Shown here: piece by piece, positions 8,272 through 16,350 of the stretch
How positions within the stretch are numbered: the stretch's first letter is position 1
Layout of the letters: every line of letters starts with the position of its first letter
Source: Conexibacter sp. DBS9H8
Lineage (GTDB): Bacteria; Actinomycetota; Thermoleophilia; Solirubrobacterales; Solirubrobacteraceae
NCBI RefSeq assembly: GCF_023330685.1
Contig: NZ_CP097128.1
Span: 2,418,001-2,482,000, forward strand
Direction of reading: 5' to 3'
DNA: 64,000 nt
The notes under the pieces: model-generated
What the model saw: only the letters and a program-made list of their open reading frames with translations
What the model was told of the DNA's origin: nothing
Databases searched by the model: none
Made by a program: the position numbers and the translations under genes

Positions 8272-9033
8272 TCAGAACAGGGTCGGCGCGACCGCGACCG
8301 GTCCGCGTGCCCGCGAGCGGGAGGTCGGAGGGCCCGGCGGGGGCGGCGTGAGGCAGTCTGGGCCGTCGTGGCGGGCGTCGTTGACCGCCGGGTTGACCGC
8401 GACGAGCGACAGCGTCGGGGTCGCCTCCCCGGAGATGAGTTCGCGTAGCCGGCCGACCGGCGTGGTCGGGTCGAGCCACTCGAGCTCCTGCTCAGGGGTG
8501 AGGATGACGGGCATCCGGTGGTGGACCGCCGCGACCGTCGCGTTCGCGACGGTCGTGAGGATCGTCGTCGAGGCGATCGCCTCCGCAGTCCCTGGACGCC
8601 ACAGGGCGGCGAGCCCGGCGAAGGCGAGGATGGCGCCGTCAGCCGCGGAGACGTGGAAGGGGCGCCGGGGCGGGCGGCCGGGCGCGCCGGGAATGGGCTC
8701 GTCCGGCAGACGAGCCCATTCATAGAACCCGTCGGCCGGGATCAGGCAGCGTGAGCGGGCGAAGGCGGCACGGAACAGCGGCTTCTCCGCGGCGGTCTCC
8801 GCGCGGGCGTTGAACAGCGCTCCGGACCGGGGCGGCTGCTCCAGGAACGGCGGCACGAGCCCCCACCGCCGCCGGGCCACCTCCCGAGCGCCGTCGGGGC
8901 CGGCGGTGACGGTGAGGATCGCCTCACCGGGGGCGAGGTTGTAGCGCGGTGTCCATTCGGGGGCCTCGCGCAGGCCAAAGCGGGTCCGCAGCTCAGCGGG
9001 GTCGGGCCCGGCGAGGCTGTAGCGCCCACACAC
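8272..9033 (-). CDS. SOS response-associated peptidase (SRAP/HMCES, YedK-like)
   Basis: Protein that covalently traps abasic sites in single-stranded DNA through Cys2 after removal of the start residue. GTG 9033 gives the sequence V-CGRYSLAG, placing the cysteine at position 2 exactly as the mechanism needs; the longer upstream frame would destroy this. Also visible: YNLAPGEAI (Asn for the active site), WGLVPPF, FNARAET, CLIPADGFYEW (Glu) and the late HHRMPVIL (catalytic His). 253 aa. The last ~25 residues are Pro/Arg-rich and not conserved. Gap to the operon that begins at 8247 is 24 bp, so joint transcription is possible. Confidence 0.93.
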   Translation of the reverse strand: MCGRYSLAGPDPAELRTRFGLREAPEWTPRYNLAPGEAILTVTAGPDGAREVARRRWGLVPPFLEQPPRSGALFNARAETAAEKPLFRAAFARSRCLIPADGFYEWARLPDEPIPGAPGRPPRRPFHVSAADGAILAFAGLAALWRPGTAEAIASTTILTTVANATVAAVHHRMPVILTPEQELEWLDPTTPVGRLRELISGEATPTLSLVAVNPAVNDARHDGPDCLTPPPPGPPTSRSRARGPVAVAPTLF

Positions 9034-9046
9034 CGCGCCGGCGGGC

Positions 9047-9691
9047 TCAGCGGCCGCCGCGGCGCTGGGCGAGCATCTCGCTGCGTTTGGCCTGGGCCGC
9101 GCGGTTGCGTCGCCGTGCCCAGAGGACGAGGCCGACAACGATGAGCACGGCGGCGGCGATCCCGTAGAAGGTCCTGTCGGCCATCGAGATCTGGCCGGTG
9201 ATCGCGGCGATCCCGGTGATGATCAGGTACGGAATCCCCCAGATCGCGGCGAGGAAGAGGATGAACAGGAGGATCCCGATCGCGACCCCGCGGTAGCGCG
9301 CGGCGGCGCCGGCGCTCTTGGGCGGGGCGATCAGGCCGAACACGCGCAGCCCGAACAGCTGGCGGCGGGTCGGCGCCTCGACCCCGAGACGCTCGGCGGC
9401 GGCCTTGAGGTCGTCGGGGCGCCGCTCGGCGAGGGCGAGGGACGCGTCGGCCATCCGCCGCAACTGCAGGCGCTCCTGGGGGCGCGCGGCGGCGAGGGCC
9501 TTCTGGAAGTGCATGCGGGCCGCGTCAGCGTCGTAGCGCTCGGCGGCGCGAGAGCCGAGGATCGCCTGGGCGAGCGCCCGGAAACGCGTTTCGGCCGCCA
9601 GCTCCTCGTCGCTCTTGGTCTCCAGGGCCTGCATCTGCGCGAGCTGGTTCTTGGGCTCGATGCGCACCTGGCGCTGCTGCTGTTTGGCCAT
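9047..9691 (-). CDS. Hypothetical two-helix membrane protein with TPR-like N-terminal half
   Basis: 214 aa, no family recognised. Residues 1-110 are charged and helical (MAKQQQRQVRIEPKNQ, then alternating A/R-rich helices that look like a short TPR-type solenoid). Two hydrophobic segments follow, near 135-158 (GILLFILFLAAIWGIPYLII) and 172-195, and the C-terminus is strongly basic (WARRRNRAAQAKRSEMLAQRR), which fits an inner-membrane anchor with basic tail in the cytoplasm. It lies 13 bp upstream of the SRAP gene on the same strand, so the two may be co-transcribed. Confidence 0.65.
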   Translation of the reverse strand: MAKQQQRQVRIEPKNQLAQMQALETKSDEELAAETRFRALAQAILGSRAAERYDADAARMHFQKALAAARPQERLQLRRMADASLALAERRPDDLKAAAERLGVEAPTRRQLFGLRVFGLIAPPKSAGAAARYRGVAIGILLFILFLAAIWGIPYLIITGIAAITGQISMADRTFYGIAAAVLIVVGLVLWARRRNRAAQAKRSEMLAQRRGGR

Positions 9692-9736
9692 GACGAGAGT
9701 CTAGTTGGCGCTCCCGAATCCGCGGCTCGCTACCGA

Positions 9737-10120
9737 TCAGCGGCTGACGGTCGCGGCGAACAGGCGCTCGAGGGTGGCGGCCGGGTCGGCGCAGACGCCG
9801 CTGTGGACCGAGGAGCGCTGCAGGACGGTGCTGGAGGGAGCCGCCAGCCAGTGAAAGCGCTCGGAGAGGTCGAGGCGACCGAGCGCGCCGGCCTCCGCGG
9901 TCCCGGCGGCGACTGCGACGAGCGCCTCGAGGGCTCGGATGATCGCCTCCGCGTCTGCGTGGGGAGCGAGCGCGGCCAGCGCGCCCCGGTCAAGACCGAC
10001 CCGTGCGGCAAGAAACCCCTGGGCGCGACAGAACAGGACGACGCCCGCATTGAGGAACTCTTCGCGTTCGACGCGGGGGACGACGCGCAGGACGAGGTAC
10101 TGGAACGGGTCAGGCGCCAT
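9737..10120 (-). CDS. DUF3037 family protein
   Basis: 127 aa. The opening, PFQYLVLRVVPRVEREEFLNAGVVLFCRAQGFL, is the hallmark of DUF3037 (QY-V-R--P--ER-EF-N-GV-L). No enzymatic motif is known. It overlaps the end of the HipA-like kinase gene by 11 bases; this pair (HipA-like kinase plus DUF3037) is a recurrent arrangement in bacteria, so the two products are likely to act together. ATG 10120 is the start. Confidence 0.85.
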   Translation of the reverse strand: MAPDPFQYLVLRVVPRVEREEFLNAGVVLFCRAQGFLAARVGLDRGALAALAPHADAEAIIRALEALVAVAAGTAEAGALGRLDLSERFHWLAAPSSTVLQRSSVHSGVCADPAATLERLFAATVSR

Positions 10121-10880
10121 CGTGCTCGCGAGCGTCGACGGCGGTGGCGAGAAACGGACGCGGGGCGGCCGCCCGGGTGAGGAGGTAATCGCCGTACTCG
10201 GCGACGCCCGGTCGGCCCGAGGCGGCGAGGAAGCTCGGCGGGATGAGCGCGAGGATCGCCTCGACCCGGGCGGGGGTGATCATCGCGGCGAGGTCGCCGT
10301 CGACCATGGCCAGCTCGCTGGCGCGCGGGAGCAGGACGTGCTGGGCGATCAGGACGAACGGGTCGCGGGCCCGGGCCGGGAGGTCGATCGCGGCGTGCTG
10401 GTGATAGAGGGCGGCGCCGTGGTCGATCAGCCATGGAGCGCCGTGCCAAAGCAGGAGGTTCGGGTTGCGCGCGCTGCGGTCGACGTTGGTGGTGAGGGCG
10501 TCGAGCCAGACGATCGCCGAGGCCAACTCGGGGGCGATCAGGCCGGCCTGGGCGGGGGTGTAGTCAAGGGCCCCGGGAAGGAAGTCCAACCCGACGTTGA
10601 GCCCGGCGCTCGCCGTGACGAGCTCGTTGATCTCCGGGTCCGGTTCGGTCCGCCCCAGCTCGGCGGGAATCTCGACGAGGACGATCTCGGGGACGGCGAG
10701 CCCGAGCGTCCGGGCGAGCTCACCGACGACGATCTCGGCGATCAGCGCTTTGACCCCCTGCCCGGCGGCACGGAACTTGACGACATAGAGACCGTCATCG
10801 TCGCCCTCGACCAGCCCGGGCAGCGATCCTCCCTCCCTCAGAGGGGTCACATACCGGGTCGCGTGGACGTGGCGGAGCAA
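10110..10880 (-). CDS. HipA-like kinase domain protein
   Basis: About 256 aa. It has the compact HipA-like kinase fold without the N-terminal HipA domain: RYVTPLREGGSLPGLVEGDDDGLYVVKFRAAGQG (glycine-rich loop and Lys), LVAEIVVGELARTLGL, IVWLDALTTNVDRSARNPNLLLW (catalytic-loop-like D-L--N-DR--RNPN) and LIDHGAALYHQ (DHG in place of DFG). Predicted Ser/Thr-type kinase or pseudokinase of unknown target. TTG 10880 is the most reasonable start, 7 bases after the NUDIX stop and just before the family's conserved N-terminus, but no good ribosome site is visible. Partner of the downstream DUF3037 gene. Confidence 0.8.
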   Translation of the reverse strand: MLRHVHATRYVTPLREGGSLPGLVEGDDDGLYVVKFRAAGQGVKALIAEIVVGELARTLGLAVPEIVLVEIPAELGRTEPDPEINELVTASAGLNVGLDFLPGALDYTPAQAGLIAPELASAIVWLDALTTNVDRSARNPNLLLWHGAPWLIDHGAALYHQHAAIDLPARARDPFVLIAQHVLLPRASELAMVDGDLAAMITPARVEAILALIPPSFLAASGRPGVAEYGDYLLTRAAAPRPFLATAVDAREHDGA

Positions 10881-10887
10881 CGTAGCG

Positions 10888-11382
10888 TCAGACGGGCGGG
10901 GCCGGGGCAAGCACGCCCGTGTCGGTGAGCAGGATTCGGGTGAAGTCTTCCATCGGGGCACCCGCCAGCGCAGTCGGCTCCCACCAACGGGCCTCCGCCA
11001 CCTCGTCCCCGTCCCCGCCGGCTCGCAGCATCCCGCCGGCCGGGCGGGCGTCGAAGGCGACGCCGGCAAAGGCGACCTCGTCCCCGTTCGGATAGGTATG
11101 ACAGAACGCCGGCCCGCCGACGAGCCCGGCGATCCCGGTCAGCTCGACCTCGAGGCCGGTCTCCTCCCGCGCCTCCCGCCGGGCGGCGTCGGCGGGATGC
11201 TCGAGCGGGTCGACCGCCCCGCCGACGGTCTGCCAGACCCCGGTCTGGGCGTTGGCGACCATCAGGATCTGCCCGGCGTCGTTGCGGATGAGCACCGCGA
11301 CGCTCGGGAGCAGCAGCCGCCGGTGGCCGATGAGGGCCCGCAGCTCATGGATGTAGGGGGAGGTCGCCACGGCTGCGAGCAT
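10888..11382 (-). CDS. NUDIX hydrolase
   Basis: 164 aa with a full Nudix box: GGAVDPLEHPADAAR followed by REAREETGL, matching GX5EX7REUXEEXGU, which binds Mg2+ and hydrolyses a nucleoside-diphosphate-X bond. The substrate is not decidable. It is the first gene of a likely three-gene unit with the HipA-like kinase and DUF3037 genes, and is divergent from the GNAT gene at 11462; the 79-bp space must contain both promoters. Confidence 0.88.
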   Translation of the reverse strand: MLAAVATSPYIHELRALIGHRRLLLPSVAVLIRNDAGQILMVANAQTGVWQTVGGAVDPLEHPADAARREAREETGLEVELTGIAGLVGGPAFCHTYPNGDEVAFAGVAFDARPAGGMLRAGGDGDEVAEARWWEPTALAGAPMEDFTRILLTDTGVLAPAPPV

Positions 11383-11461
11383 ACGGGCGAGGGTGGCCGG
11401 GTCGGTCCTCGGCGGCGCGGATCGACCGGTGCGCCCCCGCGGCCTCTAGCCTCCGGACACG

Positions 11462-12196
11462 ATGTCTGTTGCCGCCCACCCGAGCGACCAGCCACTCGGT
11501 GCGCCGGTCACCTTCGCCGGTGCGCTCGCCCCGGCCCGCGCCCCGCTCCCGGGCGCACGCGTCACCCTCGCCCCCGTCAGCGCCGCCCGAGACGCCGGGG
11601 CGCTGTACGCCCTCAGCCACCCGCCCGACGGCGACCCGCGGATCTGGACCTACCTCTATGACGGCCCGTACCGCGATCCGGACGCCCTCGCCGCCGACCT
11701 CAGCGCCCGGGAGGCCTCGACGGACCCGATGTTTCTCACCGTCCTCTGCGATGGCGAGCCGCGGGGGATGGTGGCCTTCTGTTCGATCGTGCCCGAGCAC
11801 GGCACGATCGAGCTCGGCCACATCTTCTTCGCCGCCGGGCTCGCCCGGACCACGGCGGCGACCGAGGCGCTGTTCCTCCTCGCGTCCGAGGCCTTCGACC
11901 GGCTCGGCTACCGCCGGCTCGAGTGGAAGTGCAACGCCCTCAACGCTCCCTCGCGCGCCGCCGCGGTCCGGCTCGGCTTCCGCTACGAGGGCACGTTCGC
12001 CCAGCACCGCGTCGTCAAGGGCCACAACCGCGACACCGCCTGGTTTGCCATCACCGACGAACGCTGGCCGGCCGTCCGCGCCGCCCTCACCGCCTGGCTT
12101 GACCCCGCCAACTTCACCGCCGACGGGACCCAGCGCCGCCCTCTCGGCGAGCTTCAGGCGGCGGCCGCCCGGGGATCTGAGGCGCCCGACCGCTAG
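11462..12196 (+). CDS. GNAT family N-acetyltransferase (RimJ/RimL-like)
   Basis: 244 aa. It opens with a Rim-type layout (LPGARVTLAPVSAARDAGALYALS) and has HIFFAAGLARTTAATEALFLL and RLEWKCNALNAPSRAAAVRLGFRYEGTFAQHRVVKGHNRDTAWF. The last is the canonical acetyl-CoA binding and C-terminal segment (N-A-S-AA-RLGF-YEG) of this subgroup. Probably a cytoplasmic amino-group acetyltransferase acting on a protein N-terminus or small molecule; target unknown. It precedes the AICAR transformylase gene by 10 bases. Confidence 0.87.
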   Translation: MSVAAHPSDQPLGAPVTFAGALAPARAPLPGARVTLAPVSAARDAGALYALSHPPDGDPRIWTYLYDGPYRDPDALAADLSAREASTDPMFLTVLCDGEPRGMVAFCSIVPEHGTIELGHIFFAAGLARTTAATEALFLLASEAFDRLGYRRLEWKCNALNAPSRAAAVRLGFRYEGTFAQHRVVKGHNRDTAWFAITDERWPAVRAALTAWLDPANFTADGTQRRPLGELQAAAARGSEAPDR

Positions 12197-12206
12197 GGTG
12201 GCGCCC

Positions 12207-13229
12207 ATGAGTGCTCCCCAACCGCCGTGGGAGTGCGCCTACGGCGAGAACGCCTGGCAGGCGCCCGCCCGGCTCCGCCACACCGCCACCGGCGAGGACC
12301 CGCTCGCGGTCGGCGCCTTCACCCAGCTCGAGGGTGCCGCCCCGAGCTACAACAACCTCGCGGAGCTCGACCGCCAGCTCCAGACGGTCACCCACATCGC
12401 CGCCGCCCTTGACGTCGCCGGGGTCGGGGTCGGCGCGATCGCCCTCGGGACCAAGCACGGCAACGCCTGTGGCGCCGGGATCGGCGAGGACCTGATCACC
12501 GCCGTGCAGCGCATGCTGACCGGGGACCTGCGGGCGATCTTCGGCGGCTGCGTGATGGTCTGCGGCGCCGTCGACGAAAGCGTCGCCGAGGCGCTGCTCG
12601 GCCACGCCTCCGAGGGCCGGCGCCTGCTCGACACGGTCGCGGCGGCGAGCTTCACGCCCGAGGCCGTCGATCTGCTCGCCCGCAAGCAGGGCAAGTGCCG
12701 GATCCTCGCCAACCCGGCGCTCGCTGCCCTGGACCGCCACAGCCTCGACACGAGCCCGCGGCACCGCCAGGTTCGCGGCGGGGTGCTCGAGCAGCCCAAC
12801 TACACCTACGTGCTCGACCTCGCCGACCCCCAGCTCGTGCGCCACGGCGAGCTGAGCGCCGATCAGCACCGCGACCTGCTGCTCGCCTGGGCGGTTGGAT
12901 CGACAAGCAACTCCAACACGGTCACCCTCGTTCGCGACGGGCGCCTGCTCGGCAACGGGGTCGGCCAGCAGGACCGGGTCGGGGGCTGTGCCCTGGCGAT
13001 CTGGCGGGCCCGGGAGGCCGGCCATGATGTCACCGGTGCGGTCGCCTTCTCCGACAGCTTCTTCCCCTTCCCCGATGCCGCCGAGACGCTGATCGCCGCC
13101 GGGGTGGCGGTGATCTTCTCCACCAACGGGTCGGTCCGTGACGAGCTCGTCCGCCAGGCGATGATCGACGCCGGTGTCACCGTGCTGCAGCTGCCCGATC
13201 GGGTTGCCCGCGGCTTCTTCGGCCACTGA
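12207..13229 (+). CDS. Stand-alone AICAR transformylase domain protein (PurH C-terminal-like)
   Basis: 340 aa corresponding to only the formyltransferase half of PurH, which transfers a formyl group from 10-formyl-THF to AICAR in purine synthesis. Visible: YGENAWQAPA near the start, SYNNLAELD (47-55, the SYNN motif of PurH), KHGNACG with the catalytic Lys-His pair at 83-84 (normally KH-NPCG), and GSTSNSNTVTLVRDGRLLGNGVGQQDRV, the substrate/cofactor region. ATG 12207 has AGGGTGG 8 bases upstream. The N-terminal IMP cyclohydrolase (MGS-like) domain is absent and not encoded next door. A different but related reaction cannot be excluded. Confidence 0.8.
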   Translation: MSAPQPPWECAYGENAWQAPARLRHTATGEDPLAVGAFTQLEGAAPSYNNLAELDRQLQTVTHIAAALDVAGVGVGAIALGTKHGNACGAGIGEDLITAVQRMLTGDLRAIFGGCVMVCGAVDESVAEALLGHASEGRRLLDTVAAASFTPEAVDLLARKQGKCRILANPALAALDRHSLDTSPRHRQVRGGVLEQPNYTYVLDLADPQLVRHGELSADQHRDLLLAWAVGSTSNSNTVTLVRDGRLLGNGVGQQDRVGGCALAIWRAREAGHDVTGAVAFSDSFFPFPDAAETLIAAGVAVIFSTNGSVRDELVRQAMIDAGVTVLQLPDRVARGFFGH

Positions 13230-13239
13230 GTCCGCTCCT

Positions 13240-13271
13240 GTCGCCCCCCGCCTGCCGGGGCGGGGGGCGAC
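13240..13271. terminator. Perfect 13-bp stem-loop after the AICAR transformylase gene
   Basis: GTCGCCCCCCGCC (13240-13252) pairs perfectly with 13259-13271 across a 6-base loop, 10 bases after the stop codon. It lies between converging genes (transformylase and MFS), so it may serve both strands. There is no T run, as is common in high-GC actinobacteria. Confidence 0.65.
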
Positions 13272-13332
13272 CCGGTCCGCCCCCGGCTCCACCCTTCCCG
13301 ATCCCAACGGCCGCGGTCCGGCCGGCGAGGCC

Positions 13333-14571
13333 TCAGCGGCGTAGCACCCCGCGGGTCAGCTGCGCGCTCGCGCCCGCCCCGACGGCGACGATCCCCGCGA
13401 GCGCCGCCCACGGGGCGAACACGCCGACGGCGATCAGGGCGGTCCCGACCGTCGGGCCGGCCGTGTTCTCGATCCCCCAGCCCATGCTGAACACCGACAG
13501 GTACTTGCCGCGGTGCTCGGGGTGGGCGAGGCCGAGGCTGACGACGAAGGAGGCGGCCTGAGACCACATCTCACACACCGTGAGCAGCAGCGTCCCGACC
13601 ATCAGCAGCGCGATCGCCGGCGGTGCGCCGACGTAGTGGGAGGCGAGGTAGGCGACGGCGGCGCCGATCATCGCGAGCGCCGCCCCGAGGTAGGCACGCG
13701 GCGCGTCGGACACCTCCCGCACCCGCCGGGAGAAGTACAGCTGCCCGACGACGACGAGGATCGTGTTGAGCGTGAACAGCAGCCCGACGATCTCCCGCGG
13801 CGCTGCGGTGCGGTGCACGACCCACAGCGGCAGGATCACCTGCAGGCCGACCTGGTTGAAGGCGATCAGGCTGCCGAGCGCGGCGAGGCTGACATACCGG
13901 CCGTCACGCAGCACCGCCCACAGGGTCATGGGGTCGGGGTTTTCGTCACTGCGGGCGGGCCGCCGGGGAATCGAGACACCCGCGGCGAGGGCCGCCCCGA
14001 TCAGGAAGCTCGCCGCGTTGATCAGCACCGCGGCGTCAAAGGCGACGCCGCCGAGCCCGAGGGCGAGCGTGGAGAGCAGACCGCCGGCGCCGAAGCCGAA
14101 GTTCCGCAGCGAGTACTGGCTGGCCATCACCATCGACTGGTCCTCCGGGGCGCTGCGGGCGGTGAGCACGATCGTCCCCGCGTTCCAGCCGATCCCGCCG
14201 CAGAGGCTGCCGACCACCTCGATGACGGCGAGCCCGGCGAGGGTGTGCACGAGCAGCCAGCCGGCGGCGACGAGACTGCTGAGCAGCCATGTGCCGATGA
14301 GCGCGCGTTTGGCACCGATCGCGTCGACGATCTGGCCACCGACTGGGGCGAGCAGGAACGAGCTCGCTCCGCCGATCGTCAGGCCGAGCCCGACGGTTGT
14401 CGCGGCCATGTGCTGGTGGAGGGTGAAGAAGAGGATGCCCAGTGGCATCACCGTCCCGCTGCCGAGCGCGTCGAGCATGATCGCGCCCGCAAACCGCGGT
14501 CCGCCGAGCCGCCGGATGAACGTCCGCGGGCCGCGGCCCGGAATGCTCTGGCCGCTGGGGGGAACGGACAT
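13333..14571 (-). CDS. MFS transporter, 12-TM
   Basis: 412 aa integral membrane protein with about 12 hydrophobic segments in two halves. The first loop, GGQIVDAIGAKRALIG, is motif A-like (G---D--G-KR), and the overall sequence resembles drug/unknown-solute MFS proteins with the 'SLRNFGFGAGGLLSTLALG' signature after TM5. No substrate can be assigned. ATG 14571 is the start. It is divergent from the acyl-CoA ligase locus (74 bp apart) and convergent with the transformylase gene. Confidence 0.83.
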   Translation of the reverse strand: MSVPPSGQSIPGRGPRTFIRRLGGPRFAGAIMLDALGSGTVMPLGILFFTLHQHMAATTVGLGLTIGGASSFLLAPVGGQIVDAIGAKRALIGTWLLSSLVAAGWLLVHTLAGLAVIEVVGSLCGGIGWNAGTIVLTARSAPEDQSMVMASQYSLRNFGFGAGGLLSTLALGLGGVAFDAAVLINAASFLIGAALAAGVSIPRRPARSDENPDPMTLWAVLRDGRYVSLAALGSLIAFNQVGLQVILPLWVVHRTAAPREIVGLLFTLNTILVVVGQLYFSRRVREVSDAPRAYLGAALAMIGAAVAYLASHYVGAPPAIALLMVGTLLLTVCEMWSQAASFVVSLGLAHPEHRGKYLSVFSMGWGIENTAGPTVGTALIAVGVFAPWAALAGIVAVGAGASAQLTRGVLRR

Positions 14572-14645
14572 CCCTCGGAGGGTAGGAACGTCCGCGCGGG
14601 GGCACGTGGCGATCCGGTGACCGTCCCTGTGTAAGGATCCGCTCG

Positions 14646-16255
14646 ATGAACGAGCAGCCGAGCACGGTCGGGGCGATCCTCACCCGCAGCGCCCGCCGGA
14701 CCCCGGAGGCGCTCGCGCTCCGCTTCGGCGAGCGGGAGTGGACCTACGCCGAGCTCGACACCGCGGTCTCACGGGTCGCCGCCGCCCTGCGCGCACGCGG
14801 TCTCAGCCACAGTGATCGCGTCGCCGCGCTCGGGCGCAACTCCGACGCCTTCCTCATCCTCTATCTCGCCTGCGCCCGCGCCGGACTGGTGCACGTACCG
14901 GTCAACTACAACGCCGCCGGTGACGAGCTCGTTCACCTGCTCACCCAGTCTGAGCCCACCTGCGTCTTCATCGACCCAACGCTGACTGACCGGGTGGCGG
15001 CGGTCGCCGACCGGCTCGGGGACCTGTGGGTCGGCACGCTGCGAGACGGTCCGGCCGACGGTGGCGACCGGACGGGGGAGGGGCCACGGGCGGACCCGCT
15101 CGGTCCGGCGGGGAACCGGGCGGACGTGCTCGACTGGGCGACCGATCGGGACGGCGCGGTCCTCGAGGAGGCAGGAGTGGCCGACGATGACCTCGTCCAA
15201 CTGCTCTACACCTCCGGTACGACCGCCCTGCCCAAGGGCGCGATGATGACCCATCGCGCCCTCGTGCACGAGTACGCCTCGTCAATCGCCGCTCTCGCGA
15301 TCGGTTGCGGTGACGTCATCCTGCACTCCCTGCCGCTCTATCACTCGGCCCAGATGCACGTGTTCCTGCTTCCCGGACTGGCCGTCGGAGCGGGCAACCA
15401 TCTGCTCGAGGTGCCGAGTGTCGAGGCGATCTTCGCGACCGTCGAGGCGCACCAGGTCAGCTCCCTGTTTCTCCCGCCGACCGTGTGGGTGGACGTCGCC
15501 AACCATCCGCGGCTCACTGACGCCGAGCTCGGGTCGCTGACCAAGTGCTACTACGGCGCGTCGATCATGCCGGTCCCGGTGCTCGAGCGGCTCCGCGCCC
15601 GCCTTGGCGGAGCCGGCTTCTACAACTGCTTCGGCCAGTCCGAGATCGGTCCGCTCGCCTGCGTCCTCGGGCCGGCCGAGCATGCGAACCGACCCGACCC
15701 GACTCGGTCGGCCGGCCCGTCCTGTTCGTCGAGACGCGTGTCGTCGATGAGGGGATGGAGGACGTCACCCCCGGGGAGCTCGGCGAGGTGATCTACCGCT
15801 CCCCGCAGCTCTGCCGGGGCTACTGGGGCAATCCCGAGGCGACCGCGGAGGCCTTCCGGGGCGGCTGGTTCCACTCCGGCGACCTCGTCCGCGCGGACGC
15901 AGAGGGGTATCTGTTCGTCGTCGACCGGATCAAAGACGTCGTCAACACCGGCGGGGTGCTCGTCGCCACCCGCGAGGTGGAGGACGCTCTCTACACCCAT
16001 CCGGCGGTGGCGGAGGCGGCGGTGATCGGCCTGGCCCACCCCCGCTGGATCGAGGCGGTCGCCGCCGTCGTCGTCGTCAGGGGCGAGGTGACTGAAGCCG
16101 AGCTGATCGAACACTGTCAGGGTCGTCTCGCCCCCCACAAGCGGCCCAAGGCGGTGTTCTTCGCCGCCTCCCTGCCGCGCAACGCCTCCGGCAAGCTACT
16201 CAAACGCGAACTCCGCGACCGCTACGCCTTCGGGGACACCGAGCTCGCACGCTGA
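14646..16255 (+). pseudogene. AMP-dependent acyl-CoA synthetase, interrupted by a 5-base tandem duplication
   Basis: Two reading frames together make one complete ~535-residue ANL-superfamily acyl-CoA synthetase (FadD-like), which would adenylate a fatty or aryl acid and transfer it to CoA. Frame one (from 14646) has the AMP-binding motif LLYTSGTTALPKGAMM and GQSEIGPLACVLGPAEHANRP; frame two resumes with DSVGRPVLFVETRVVD, then the core motif GWFHSGDL, DRIKDVV and the C-terminal catalytic-Lys motif LPRNASGKLLKREL, ending at 16255. The break is at GACCC GACCC (15691-15700): deleting one five-base copy gives NRPDSVGRPV in a continuous frame. It is either a recent inactivation, a slippage-prone switch or an assembly error. 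ATG 14646 is the start. Confidence 0.88.
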
Positions 16256-16350
16256 GCGCCACCAGAATCCGCGCCGGCGCCGACCCGGGCGACGCCGGCT
16301 GGCGCGTCCGCGCGCTCAAGTCTCTCGCGGATCTGCCGATCTCCTTCCTG

